Shown: in pieces, positions 7,558 through 14,139 of the stretch | Position numbering within the stretch: the stretch's first letter is position 1 | Layout of the letters: the number at the start of each line of letters is the position of its first letter | Origin: an uncultured Lachnospiraceae bacterium | Lineage (GTDB): Bacteria; Bacillota; Clostridia; Lachnospirales; Lachnospiraceae | Assembly: GCA_937877165.1 (NCBI GenBank) | Contig: CALEFO010000094.1 | Span: forward strand, 1 to 14,139 | Direction of reading: 5' to 3' | Length of the DNA: 14,139 bases | Notes under the pieces: generated by a model | What the model was told of the DNA's origin: nothing | The model's database searches: none | The model's input: only the letters and a program-made list of their open reading frames with translations | Position numbers and translations under genes: made by a program

Positions 7558-7566
7558 AAGGAGGAG
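7558..7566 (+). promoter_or_regulatory. Ribosome binding site fixing the Lrp/AsnC start
   Basis: AAGGAGGAG at 7558-7566 lies nine bases before the ATG at 7576. It rules out the longer open frame that begins inside the preceding gene. Confidence 0.75.
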
Positions 7567-7575
7567 ACGGAAGGA

Positions 7576-8067
7576 ATGAATACGCTGAAGGAAAGAATAC
7601 TTACGATCATCGAGAAGAATAGCCGGATCGACCTGAAGGAGCTGGCGATCATGCTCGGGACGGAAGAGATTGAGGTCGCGAATGCGCTTCAGGAGATGGA
7701 GACTGACGGCATCATCTGCGGCTATCACACCATGATCAACTGGGACAAGACCGGCATTGAAAAGGTGACGGCGCTGATTGAGGTCCGCGTGACTCCGCAG
7801 AGAGGGCAGGGCTTCGAGGATATCGCGGAGCGCATTTACAAGTATCCGGAAGTCAGCAATGTTTATTTGATGAGCGGCGGATACGATCTGATGGTCATAC
7901 TGGAGGGGAAAACCCTGAAAGAGGTGTCGGGCTTTGTCACCAACAAGCTGTCAACACTGGATACGGTGCTGGGCACCACGACGCATTTCATTCTGAAGAA
8001 ATACAAGGACCACGGAACGATTATGGATAAGAAGGAAGAGGACATCCGGGAGATTGTGACGCCATGA
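7576..8067 (+). CDS. Lrp/AsnC-family transcriptional regulator
   Basis: Feast/famine-type regulator of 163 residues. A winged helix-turn-helix occupies about residues 4-50 (LKERILTIIEKNSRIDLKEL, then EIEVANALQEMETDGIICGY). An AsnC/RAM ligand-binding domain follows at about 65-142, with the family's SGGYDLMVILEG turn (100-111) where amino acids bind at the oligomer interface in characterised members. The charged C-terminal tail (143-163) is slightly longer than in short members. The start is set by AAGGAGGAG at 7558-7566. It lies 49 bases after the AIR-synthase-like gene, and its TGA overlaps the aminotransferase ATG. The usual inference is that it senses an amino acid and controls its own operon, including the aminotransferase. 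The ligand cannot be told from the sequence. Confidence 0.93.
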   Translation: MNTLKERILTIIEKNSRIDLKELAIMLGTEEIEVANALQEMETDGIICGYHTMINWDKTGIEKVTALIEVRVTPQRGQGFEDIAERIYKYPEVSNVYLMSGGYDLMVILEGKTLKEVSGFVTNKLSTLDTVLGTTTHFILKKYKDHGTIMDKKEEDIREIVTP

Positions 8068-9236
8068 GAACAGATCTGATTGCAGATAAGGCAGCATCGC
8101 TGCAGCCTTCCGGAATCCGGAAGTTTTTTGACATTGTTGCGGAAATGGAGGATGTCATTTCTCTGGGCGTCGGTGAGCCGGATTTTGACACGCCGTGGCA
8201 CATCCGGGACGAGGGTATTTACTCTCTGGAGAAGGGCAGAACCTTCTATACATCGAATTCGGGACTGAAGGAGCTGCGCATGGAGATTGCAGCCTATCTT
8301 CAGAGAACGCAGGGATTGGATTACCACTATATGTCACAAATTTTCGTGACGGTTGGCGGCTCCGAGGCCATTGACCTTGCGATGCGTGCCATGATCAATC
8401 CGGGCGATGAGGTCCTGATTCCGCAGCCGTCCTATGTCTCCTATGAGCCGTGTGTCGTGATGGCGGACGGGAAGCCGGTCATCATTGAATTAAAGGAGGA
8501 AAACCGATTCCGCCTGACTCCGGAGGAGCTGGAGGCGGCAATTACGCCGAAGACGAAGATTCTTGTGATGCCGTTCCCGAACAATCCGACCGGAGCCATC
8601 ATGGAGCGGGAGGATCTGGAGAAGCTGGTGCCGGTGATTCAAAAGCATGACCTGTTCGTGGTATCCGATGAAATTTATGCGGAGCTGACCTACGGCGGCA
8701 AGCAGCACGTTTCGATCGCCTCTCTTCCGGGGATGCAGGAGCGGACAATCCTGATCAACGGCTTTTCCAAGGCCTATGCGATGACCGGCTGGCGGCTTGG
8801 CTACGCATGCGGCCCCAAGGACGTGATCCGGCAGATGGTGAAGATTCATCAGTACTGCATTATGTGTGCTCCGACGACCTCACAGTATGCGGCTGTGGAG
8901 GCACTTCGGAACGGGGATGAGGATGTACGCAGAATGCGGGAATCCTATGATGAGAGACGGCGCTTTGTCCTGCATACCTTGCGGGAGATGGGATTGCCGT
9001 GCTTCGAGCCGGAAGGCGCATTTTATGTATTTCCATGCATTAAGGAGTTTGGTATGACGAGTGATGAATTCGCAACCAACCTTCTGAAGGAAGAGAAGGT
9101 TGCCATTGTTCCGGGCACCGCGTTTGGCAGCTGCGGAGAAGGCTATCTTCGAATTTCCTATGCGTACTCGATCGAGAGCCTGAAAAAGGCGCTGAAGCGT
9201 CTGGAAAATTATGTTCGGAAACTTCGGGAGAAGTAA
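8064..9236 (+). CDS. PLP-dependent class I/II aminotransferase
   Basis: Fold-type I aminotransferase of 390 residues, full length for the aspartate/aromatic aminotransferase Igamma-like group. Key positions are intact: VISLGVGEPDFDTP near the N-terminus, the cofactor phosphate region GGSEAID (98-104), FPNNPTG (171-177) with Asn174, SDEIYAEL (201-208) with Asp202 for the pyridine nitrogen and Tyr205, the Schiff-base lysine Lys236 in NGFSKAYAMTGWRLGY, and Arg363 in YLRISY for the substrate carboxylate. It transfers an amino group from an amino acid to a 2-oxo acid; the preferred substrate (aspartate, alanine or aromatic) cannot be set from sequence alone. The ATG overlaps the Lrp/AsnC stop (ATGA), implying coupled translation. 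It is the last gene of the operon, and I find no hairpin terminator in the 58 bases before the convergent kinase gene. Confidence 0.94.
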   Translation: MRTDLIADKAASLQPSGIRKFFDIVAEMEDVISLGVGEPDFDTPWHIRDEGIYSLEKGRTFYTSNSGLKELRMEIAAYLQRTQGLDYHYMSQIFVTVGGSEAIDLAMRAMINPGDEVLIPQPSYVSYEPCVVMADGKPVIIELKEENRFRLTPEELEAAITPKTKILVMPFPNNPTGAIMEREDLEKLVPVIQKHDLFVVSDEIYAELTYGGKQHVSIASLPGMQERTILINGFSKAYAMTGWRLGYACGPKDVIRQMVKIHQYCIMCAPTTSQYAAVEALRNGDEDVRRMRESYDERRRFVLHTLREMGLPCFEPEGAFYVFPCIKEFGMTSDEFATNLLKEEKVAIVPGTAFGSCGEGYLRISYAYSIESLKKALKRLENYVRKLREK

Positions 9237-9294
9237 ATGGATCCGGCTGCGGCGTTGAGTGTCATGAGCAGGAAGAGAAAACGACAAATTGGTG

Positions 9295-10728
9295 TCAGTC
9301 CTCATCCAGATTGTCATTCAGATCCGAGCGCTTTAAGGTGAAAATGAACTCGGAGCCGACGCCCTCGGTGGAGATGACATTGATATTTTCATTATGAGCG
9401 CGGAGAATTTCGCGCACGATGGACAGGCCGAGGCCTGTCCCTTTTTTATCCTTTCCGCGGGAAAGGTCCGTCTTGTAGAAGCGCTCGAAGACGGCATCCT
9501 GTTCGCCGCGGGGGATTCCGATGCCATGATCCTTGACAGAGACGAAAATGTGCCGGTGCTTCTCATAGGTTTCCAGCCGGACTGAGGTGCTGGCACGGCT
9601 GAATTTGATGGCGTTGTCGATCAGATTGTAGAGAACCTGCTGGATGCGGTCCTGATCCGCGTTGACGTAAAGGACATCGCCGGTCAGGATCAGTTCCAGC
9701 GTAATCTCCTTTTTCAGACAGGTCTGCTCAAAGGAGGCAGCGACCTGGCGGATGGTTGCGTTGATGTCGAAGTCCGTCCGGTTCAGGATCATTCCCTTGG
9801 TGTTGAGATTGTTCAGTGTCAGAAGATCGTTGGTCAGCTTTGTCAGGCGGTCTGTTTCGTTCAGGACAATGCCGATGTATTTCTCATGCATCTCGGGCGG
9901 GATGGTCCCGTCGAGCATGGCCTGCAGAAATCCGCGGATCGAGGTGAGCGGAGAGCGGAAGTCGTGGGAGACATTGGCGATGAATTTCTTTTGGTCGTCC
10001 TCGGAGCCTGCCACCTTCTGGGCCATATAGCCGAGGGAGGCGGCGAGATATCCGATCTCGTCATCGCTGTCGACGGAGAGCTCATAGTGCATGTTCCCGG
10101 CTGCATACTGCTCGGTGGCCCGGGTGATCCGGCGGAGCGGAAGATACACGATTTCCGTGAAGAAAATCAGGATGATCATCGACAGCAGGAGGATGATCAG
10201 AAGCTCTACATAGGAGATGTTGAGGAGACGGTTTGTCTCTTCGTGAAGATCTGCCACCTCGTAATGAATAGCGACATAGCCGTTTGTTTTGTAATTGCTT
10301 GTGATGGGAGCGAGGACAGAGAGCTGCTCAGTGGAAAAATAATTCCAGAAATTCCCCTCAACGTACAGATTCCCGGCAAAAACAGAAGGGTCGAAACCGT
10401 CCACACGGATTTCGGTTTCCGGGTCAATTCGCGAGTGGCTGTCCACGACAATGCGTCCGGAGGGATTGAGTACCATGATGTCCGCATCCAGATAGGTACC
10501 GAGGGCGTTCAGCTGTTTGTAAACGCTGTCAATGGACGTTTCGGAGCTGTAGAGCTCTGCTGCGTAGGAGTTTGCGATAGTGGTTGCCTCGCGGTACAGG
10601 CTGTCTGACTTCTGGTGGCGGACCTGATCCAGTGTCATGTTGGAGACAAAGGTTGCCACGACGATGAAGCCGAAGATGGCAAAAAGAACATAAGCGAGCA
10701 GGAACTTCAGATAAAGCGTTTTTTTCAT
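9295..10728 (-). CDS. Sensor histidine kinase with extracellular sensor, HAMP, HisKA and HATPase domains
   Basis: Membrane sensor kinase of 477 residues. Layout: TM1 (about 8-30), an extracellular sensor of about 140 residues that looks like a Cache/PAS-type fold (contains DADIMVLNPSGRIVVDS), TM2 (about 172-195), HAMP (about 195-247), HisKA with phospho-acceptor His255 in VSHDFRSPLTSI, and HATPase_c with the N box (LYNLIDNAIKFS, 366-377), the G1 box DHGIGIP (400-406), the F box FERFYK and the G2 box GTGLGLSI (430-437). All catalytic boxes are intact. It pairs with the OmpR-type regulator 37 bases upstream. Unusually, no Shine-Dalgarno sequence precedes the ATG; the sequence there is the T-tract of a terminator hairpin followed by ATCTCCCT. 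The signal sensed is unknown. Confidence 0.95.
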   Translation of the reverse strand: MKKTLYLKFLLAYVLFAIFGFIVVATFVSNMTLDQVRHQKSDSLYREATTIANSYAAELYSSETSIDSVYKQLNALGTYLDADIMVLNPSGRIVVDSHSRIDPETEIRVDGFDPSVFAGNLYVEGNFWNYFSTEQLSVLAPITSNYKTNGYVAIHYEVADLHEETNRLLNISYVELLIILLLSMIILIFFTEIVYLPLRRITRATEQYAAGNMHYELSVDSDDEIGYLAASLGYMAQKVAGSEDDQKKFIANVSHDFRSPLTSIRGFLQAMLDGTIPPEMHEKYIGIVLNETDRLTKLTNDLLTLNNLNTKGMILNRTDFDINATIRQVAASFEQTCLKKEITLELILTGDVLYVNADQDRIQQVLYNLIDNAIKFSRASTSVRLETYEKHRHIFVSVKDHGIGIPRGEQDAVFERFYKTDLSRGKDKKGTGLGLSIVREILRAHNENINVISTEGVGSEFIFTLKRSDLNDNLDED

Positions 10729-10736
10729 AGGGAGAT

Positions 10737-10760
10737 AAAAAGACCGGCCTGATGCCGGTC
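10737..10760 (-). terminator. Intrinsic terminator between response regulator and kinase genes
   Basis: On the minus strand a perfect 7-base stem GACCGGC/GCCGGTC with a 5-base loop (ATCAG) is followed at once by five T residues (10741-10737). It begins five bases after the regulator's TAG and ends eight bases before the kinase ATG. Its form is that of a textbook Rho-independent terminator, but it lies inside what should be one operon, so it may act as a partial terminator. Confidence 0.8.
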
Positions 10761-10765
10761 AAGGA

Positions 10766-11479
10766 CTATACAGTGGCCTCGAACTTGTAACCGATGCCCC
10801 AGATGGTTGAAATCTTCCAGGAGGCATTGTCGTGAATCTTCTCGCGGATGCGCTTGATGTGTACATCCACGGTGCGGGTGTCGCCGATGTATTCATAGCC
10901 CCAGATTTGATCCAGGAGCTGCTCTCTTGTAAAGACGCGGTTCGGCTGGGAGGCAAGAAAATATAAAAGCTCCAGCTCCTTCGGCGGCATATCGAGACTT
11001 CGCCCCATGTAGGTGACGGAGTAGTTGGTAAGATTGATGGAAAGATCCGGATAAGTGACGATCTTGTCACCGGATCCCGCGGAGGAAGCCTGGCTTTGCG
11101 GAGCCTGATGTGTCCTTCGGAGGACTGCTTTTACGCGGGCCACAAGCTCCTTGGAGTCGAATGGCTTTTCCATGTAGTCATCAGCACCCAGCTCGAGACC
11201 GAGAACCTTGTCGAATACCTCACCCTTGGCGCTCAGCATAATGATGGGTGTCTGAGATTTCGTGCGGATTTCCCGGCAGACCTGATAGCCGTCGATTCCG
11301 GGCAGCATCAAATCCAGGAGAATCAGATCCGGGGCGTAGGAGGAGAATTGCTCCAGAGCCTCCTCACCGTCCGCGGCGATCTGCGTGTCATAGCATTCCT
11401 TATTCAGGTACAGACTGATGAGCTCTGCAATGTTGGCATCATCGTCTACGATCAGAATTTTCTGTTTGTTTACAGCCAT
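10766..11479 (-). CDS. OmpR/PhoB-family response regulator
   Basis: Two-component response regulator of 237 residues. The receiver domain (about 5-122) has the acidic pocket VDDD (11-14), phospho-acceptor Asp56 in LILLDLMLPG, Ser83 in IMLSAKG at the usual Thr/Ser switch site and Lys105 in EKPFDSKE. A short Gln/Ser-rich linker (about 123-138) leads to the OmpR-type winged helix (about 142-235: MPPKELELLYFLASQPNRVFTREQLLDQIWGYEY, TVDVHIKRIREKI, WGIGYKFE). The start at 11479 is chosen because an AGGA lies nine bases upstream and the receiver begins there; the frame stays open further upstream. It lies after mutS2, with an 85-base gap that may hold its own promoter, and is followed by its kinase. 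Targets are unknown. Confidence 0.95.
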   Translation of the reverse strand: MAVNKQKILIVDDDANIAELISLYLNKECYDTQIAADGEEALEQFSSYAPDLILLDLMLPGIDGYQVCREIRTKSQTPIIMLSAKGEVFDKVLGLELGADDYMEKPFDSKELVARVKAVLRRTHQAPQSQASSAGSGDKIVTYPDLSINLTNYSVTYMGRSLDMPPKELELLYFLASQPNRVFTREQLLDQIWGYEYIGDTRTVDVHIKRIREKIHDNASWKISTIWGIGYKFEATV

Positions 11480-11512
11480 AAATCGAATTCCTGCCTTGTA
11501 ATTCCTAATGTA

Positions 11513-11543
11513 AATATGTCCGCAAGCAGACACTTTGCGTCAA
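11513..11543 (-). promoter_or_regulatory. Possible promoter of the response regulator gene
   Basis: On the minus strand TTGACG (11543-11538, 5/6 match) is followed after 19 bases by CATATT (11518-11513, 4/6 match). The spacer is longer than ideal. It lies in the 85-base gap between the mutS2 stop and the regulator start, where no hairpin terminator is seen, so read-through from mutS2 is also possible. Confidence 0.35.
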
Positions 11544-11564
11544 AAATCATCGTGTGCTGAAAAG

Positions 11565-13979
11565 TTACAAGTTTACAATGGTGACTCCGGCGTCTCCCTC
11601 TCCGAAATCTCCGGAGCGGTAGGAGCGGACCCAGGACTGCTTGCGCAGATAGTTCTGCACGGCATTGCGGAGTGCACCGGTACCCTTCCCGTGTACAACG
11701 CGGACGGTGTCGAGATGAGACATCCGGGCGTCGTCCAGATATTTGTCGAGGGACATCAGCGCCTCATCCGTGGTCATGCCGAGAAGATTGATCTCCGGAG
11801 AGATGTTCATTGCGCGGGAAAGATCAAGGCCGCCGCTCTCCATCGTGTGCGAACGGTTCTCGTAGGCTCGCTTCAAGGCGCTTGCCGTTTTCTTCTTCGC
11901 GTGAGAGTCAATGGTCATGCCGGTGTCTTCGTCAATGAGTGCCAGATCCTTCAGCGGAATCTGCGAATTCATGATGCCGCACTGGACGCCGACCTTGTTC
12001 TGACGGTCGGGAAGCTTCGTAACCGTTCCCTGCATGCCGAGGGAGAGAACCCTTACCATATCTCCAATATGCAGATCGGAGGGAGAAAGCTGCGAGGTGC
12101 GCGGCTTCTTCTCTTCGGGCTTTTGGAGGCGGCGGTTTTTGGCCGAAACCTTTTCGCGAAGGCTGGTTCGTGTCTGTTCCATCGCGGTCATGTCGGCACC
12201 CTTGCTGCTCTTGCGGATTGCCGAGATGGCGCTGTCTGCCTGATCCTTGGCATCCTGCAGGATGTTGCGGGCCTTCTCATTGGCCTGGTTCAGAATTTTC
12301 TGACGGCGTTCCTCTAAGGAGTCCTCGCGCTGCTTCAGCTCCTTCGCGCGCCGCTCGAGATCTGCCTTCATCCGGTCGAGCTGCTCCTGCTCCTTTGCCG
12401 TGCGGCGGCGGGAATCCTCGAGTTCAGAAAGAACATCCTCAAAATTGCGGGTTTCCTGACTCATCTGCTCCTTCGCCGTTTCAATGATGTATCCGGGAAG
12501 ACCAAGCTTCTGAGAGATGGCGAAGGCATTGCTCTTCCCGGGAACACCGACAAGAAGACGGTAGGTCGGCTGAAGCGTTTCCACATCAAACTCGCAGCTC
12601 GCGTTGACAATTCCGCTTGTGCGCATGGCGTAGAGCTTCAGCTCCGCATAATGTGTGGTCGCGAGCGTGGTGATTTTCCTTGTGTGCATGAAATTCAGGA
12701 TGGAGATGGCAAGTGCTGCGCCCTCCGTGGGATCCGTTCCGCTTCCAAGCTCATCGAACAGGCACAGGCAGCTCTTGTCCGCCCGCTTCAGGATCTCCAC
12801 AATGGATGTCATGTGGGAGGAGAAGGTGGACAGACTCTGTTCGATGCTCTGCTCGTCGCCGATGTCCGCATAGACCTCGCGGAACAGGGAGAGCTCACTG
12901 TGTTCTCCCGCCGGGATGTGAAGGCCTGCCATTCCCATGAGCTCGAACAGGCCGACCGTCTTGAGCGTCACCGTTTTGCCGCCGGTATTGGGGCCGGTGA
13001 CGATGATCATGTCGTAATCCTCCCCAATTGTAAGATCAATGGGAACGACCCTTTTCGCATCAATCAGAGGGTGACGTCCCTTATGAATCCGGATTACGTG
13101 ATCCTCATTGAAGTCGGGACGGGTCGCGTTCTCTTCGAGAGCAAGCCCCGCCTTGGCAAAAATAAAATCCAGCTGCGTCATGTTCGCGCAGTCATCCCGC
13201 AGTGCTGTCAGGTGATCGGACAAAAGGGAGGACAAGGAGGCCAGAACCTTCTCTTCCTCCTTGCGCTCCTGTACCTGAAGCTCACGGATGGTATTGCCCA
13301 TCTCGACGATGGCGGCAGGCTCAATGAACAGCGTGGAGCCGGTGGAGGACTGATCGTGCACGATGCCGCGCACCTGTGCCTTATATTCACTCTTAATCGG
13401 CAGACAGTAGCGGTCATCGCGGACCGTGATGACATTGTCCTGGAGGTAGGACGAATAGGTCTGATTCAGCATCTTGCCAAGCTGTGCATGAATTCTGTCG
13501 TCGGTAAGGCTGATCTCGCGCCGAATCTTCTTCAGCTCCGGGCTGGCATCGTCAGCAATCCGGTCCTCTGCGATGATGCAGCGGCGGATTTCCGAAGAAA
13601 CCGGACTCAAAGGAACCAGGCAGTCAAACAGGTCGAACAGGGGATCCGCTTCGTCCCCGGGACCGGCACTTCGAATTCTGGCGACGTTCTCCAGAAAGCC
13701 TGCAAGCTGCAGAAGCTCCGGGAGTGAGAGTGAGGTTCCGATGTGCAGAGCCTGAAACGCCGCGGAGAAATCGCGGTTATTGCCGAAGCTTAATGATCCG
13801 CTGCGGAACAGATATCCGAGAGCGGATTCCGTTTCCTCCTGAGCACGGATGATATCTCCGAGATCTGTCATGGGAGAAAGCTCCCGGCAAAGAGCACGAC
13901 CGGGATTCGAGGTTGCATGCTCCGCAAGGAGCGCAGTAATTTTGTTGAATTCGCAGATACGCATTACTTTTTCATTCAT
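11565..13979 (-). CDS. mutS2: MutS2 family DNA-processing ATPase with Smr domain
   Basis: MutS2, 804 residues, full length for the family. The N-terminal core/clamp region (about 1-290) lacks the mismatch-recognition domain of MutS, as expected. The ABC-type ATPase has Walker A GPNTGGKT (329-336), the ordered region GDEQSIEQSLSTFSSHM (374-390), Walker B CLFDELGSGTDP (406-417) with Glu410, and the H-loop TTHYAELK. A long charged coiled coil spans about 510-600. A KOW-like segment lies at about 635-685, and the C-terminal Smr domain at about 728-804 carries HGKGTGALR (763-771). Characterised relatives suppress recombination or act on stalled and collided ribosomes. The role here is by family only. 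The start ATG at 13979 fits family N-termini, though no ribosome binding site precedes it. Confidence 0.96.
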   Translation of the reverse strand: MNEKVMRICEFNKITALLAEHATSNPGRALCRELSPMTDLGDIIRAQEETESALGYLFRSGSLSFGNNRDFSAAFQALHIGTSLSLPELLQLAGFLENVARIRSAGPGDEADPLFDLFDCLVPLSPVSSEIRRCIIAEDRIADDASPELKKIRREISLTDDRIHAQLGKMLNQTYSSYLQDNVITVRDDRYCLPIKSEYKAQVRGIVHDQSSTGSTLFIEPAAIVEMGNTIRELQVQERKEEEKVLASLSSLLSDHLTALRDDCANMTQLDFIFAKAGLALEENATRPDFNEDHVIRIHKGRHPLIDAKRVVPIDLTIGEDYDMIIVTGPNTGGKTVTLKTVGLFELMGMAGLHIPAGEHSELSLFREVYADIGDEQSIEQSLSTFSSHMTSIVEILKRADKSCLCLFDELGSGTDPTEGAALAISILNFMHTRKITTLATTHYAELKLYAMRTSGIVNASCEFDVETLQPTYRLLVGVPGKSNAFAISQKLGLPGYIIETAKEQMSQETRNFEDVLSELEDSRRRTAKEQEQLDRMKADLERRAKELKQREDSLEERRQKILNQANEKARNILQDAKDQADSAISAIRKSSKGADMTAMEQTRTSLREKVSAKNRRLQKPEEKKPRTSQLSPSDLHIGDMVRVLSLGMQGTVTKLPDRQNKVGVQCGIMNSQIPLKDLALIDEDTGMTIDSHAKKKTASALKRAYENRSHTMESGGLDLSRAMNISPEINLLGMTTDEALMSLDKYLDDARMSHLDTVRVVHGKGTGALRNAVQNYLRKQSWVRSYRSGDFGEGDAGVTIVNL

Positions 13980-13988
13980 AATATAAGA

Positions 13989-13997
13989 AGTATAACA
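13989..13997 (-). promoter_or_regulatory. mutS2: Extended -10 element directly upstream of mutS2
   Basis: The minus strand reads TGT-TATACT, an extended -10 (5/6 match plus TGN), with only nine bases between it and the mutS2 ATG. There is no convincing -35. If used, the mRNA would begin within a few bases of the start codon. Confidence 0.45.
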
Positions 13998-14027
13998 CGT
14001 TCCGTTTCCGACGTGGTCATTTAGCTA

Positions 14028-14036
14028 TGGTATACT
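14028..14036 (+). promoter_or_regulatory. Extended -10 promoter pointing right, divergent from mutS2
   Basis: TGG-TATACT at 14028-14036 matches an extended -10. The -35 region at the best spacing is weak (CCGACG at 14008-14013, 3/6 match). The transcript would begin near 14043 and run straight into the paired hairpins at 14051-14138. Confidence 0.5.
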
Positions 14037-14050
14037 ATATCTGCTCAGCA

Positions 14051-14110
14051 CAAGCCGACTTTGATGTGAATGAACCGCTTGCGAGTTCATTCACGATCAA
14101 AATCGGCTTG
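14051..14110 (+). repeat. Large inverted repeat (25-pair hairpin)
   Basis: The left arm 14051-14075 and right arm 14085-14110 are reverse complements except for one C:A mismatch and one single-base bulge. The loop is CGCTTGCGA (14076-14084). Arms begin CAAGCCGA and end with GTGAATGAAC before the loop. No T-tract follows, so on its own it is not a standard terminator. It could be part of a structured leader RNA, a protein-binding palindrome or a dispersed intergenic repeat. Confidence 0.8.
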
Positions 14111-14138
14111 CGGCCAAGGTCCGAAGGACCTCTGGCCG
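14111..14138 (+). repeat. Second hairpin abutting the first
   Basis: CGGCCA-AGGTCC (14111-14122), loop GAA, GGACCT (14126-14131), a bulged C and TGGCCG (14133-14138) form a 12-pair GC-rich stem. It starts on the base after the first hairpin ends and stops one base before the window edge. Whether a T-tract follows, which would make it a terminator, cannot be seen. Confidence 0.78.
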
Positions 14139-14139
14139 T

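Noticed and set aside
6282..7652. 456-codon open frame on the minus strand opposite the AIR-synthase-like and Lrp genes
   Set aside because: It spans two real genes and an intergenic gap and has low-complexity Ala/Pro/Arg content and no domain.
9237..9294. Possible bidirectional terminator between the convergent aminotransferase and kinase genes
   Set aside because: I could find no stem longer than three or four pairs with a T-tract on either strand.
9886..10608. 240-codon plus-strand frame inside the histidine kinase gene
   Set aside because: The kinase on the other strand has every conserved box, and the plus-strand protein resembles no family.
11568..11795. Smr domain lacking the usual DLRG-like arginine (reads INLLG, residues 731-734)
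   Set aside because: HGKGTGALR is intact and, as I recall, LLG-type variants are common in MutS2 of related Clostridia, so I do not treat it as a lesion.
12285..12487. Repetitive-looking composition in mutS2, considered as a mobile or repeat element
   Set aside because: It is the Lys/Glu/Arg-rich coiled coil normal for MutS2, not a DNA repeat.
12651..13727. 358-codon plus-strand frame inside mutS2
   Set aside because: It is antisense to the ATPase core of a full-length MutS2. No ribosome binding site or domain is seen.
1..14139. CRISPR arrays, tRNA, rRNA, insertion sequences, prophage or toxin-antitoxin genes
   Set aside because: I saw no regularly spaced repeats, no cloverleaf-like segment and no transposase, integrase or small toxin pair.

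Overview
The window reads as chromosomal DNA of a Gram-positive, low-to-mid GC anaerobe of the Clostridia, most likely a gut or rumen Lachnospiraceae. This is an inference from gene content (arabinan-degrading glycosidases with a CUT1 sugar transporter and a LacI regulator, a VanW/G5 surface protein, MutS2) and from AGGAGG-type ribosome binding sites and TATAAT or extended -10 promoters. There are ten protein genes, one of them cut by the left edge. I see no rRNA, tRNA, CRISPR array, insertion sequence or phage gene.

Bases 1-4402 (+ strand) are the downstream part of an arabino-oligosaccharide utilisation locus. It holds the end of an ABC sugar permease, a GH51 alpha-L-arabinofuranosidase, a LacI-type regulator and a GH43 arabinofuranosidase-like enzyme whose start overlaps the regulator's stop. 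A strong hairpin terminator closes the unit. Neither glycosidase has a signal peptide. The inferred scheme is therefore import of short arabinosides by the ABC transporter, then cytoplasmic release of arabinose under LacI control.

Bases 4460-9236 (+ strand) are a second transcription unit with a clear sigma-A type promoter (TTGCAA, 17 bases, TATAAT) and a leader of about 147 bases. It encodes a membrane-anchored PG-binding/VanW/G5 protein, an AIR-synthase (PurM/HypE-like) protein whose nucleotide-site motifs look eroded, an Lrp/AsnC regulator and a class I/II aminotransferase. Two of the three junctions are 4-base stop/start overlaps, so the genes are probably translated together. The shared purpose of this set is not known to me, and it is the best candidate here for an undescribed functional unit.

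Bases 9295-13979 (- strand) converge on that operon and read, in transcription order, mutS2, an OmpR/PhoB-type response regulator and its HAMP sensor histidine kinase. A compact intrinsic terminator lies between regulator and kinase, and the kinase start has no Shine-Dalgarno sequence. This suggests deliberate under-production of the kinase. mutS2 also lacks a Shine-Dalgarno sequence and has an extended -10 element only nine bases before its start codon.

Bases 13980-14139 hold divergent extended -10 promoters. On the right they are followed by two back-to-back strong hairpins that run to the window edge. These are either a structured leader RNA, a terminator or a dispersed palindromic repeat.
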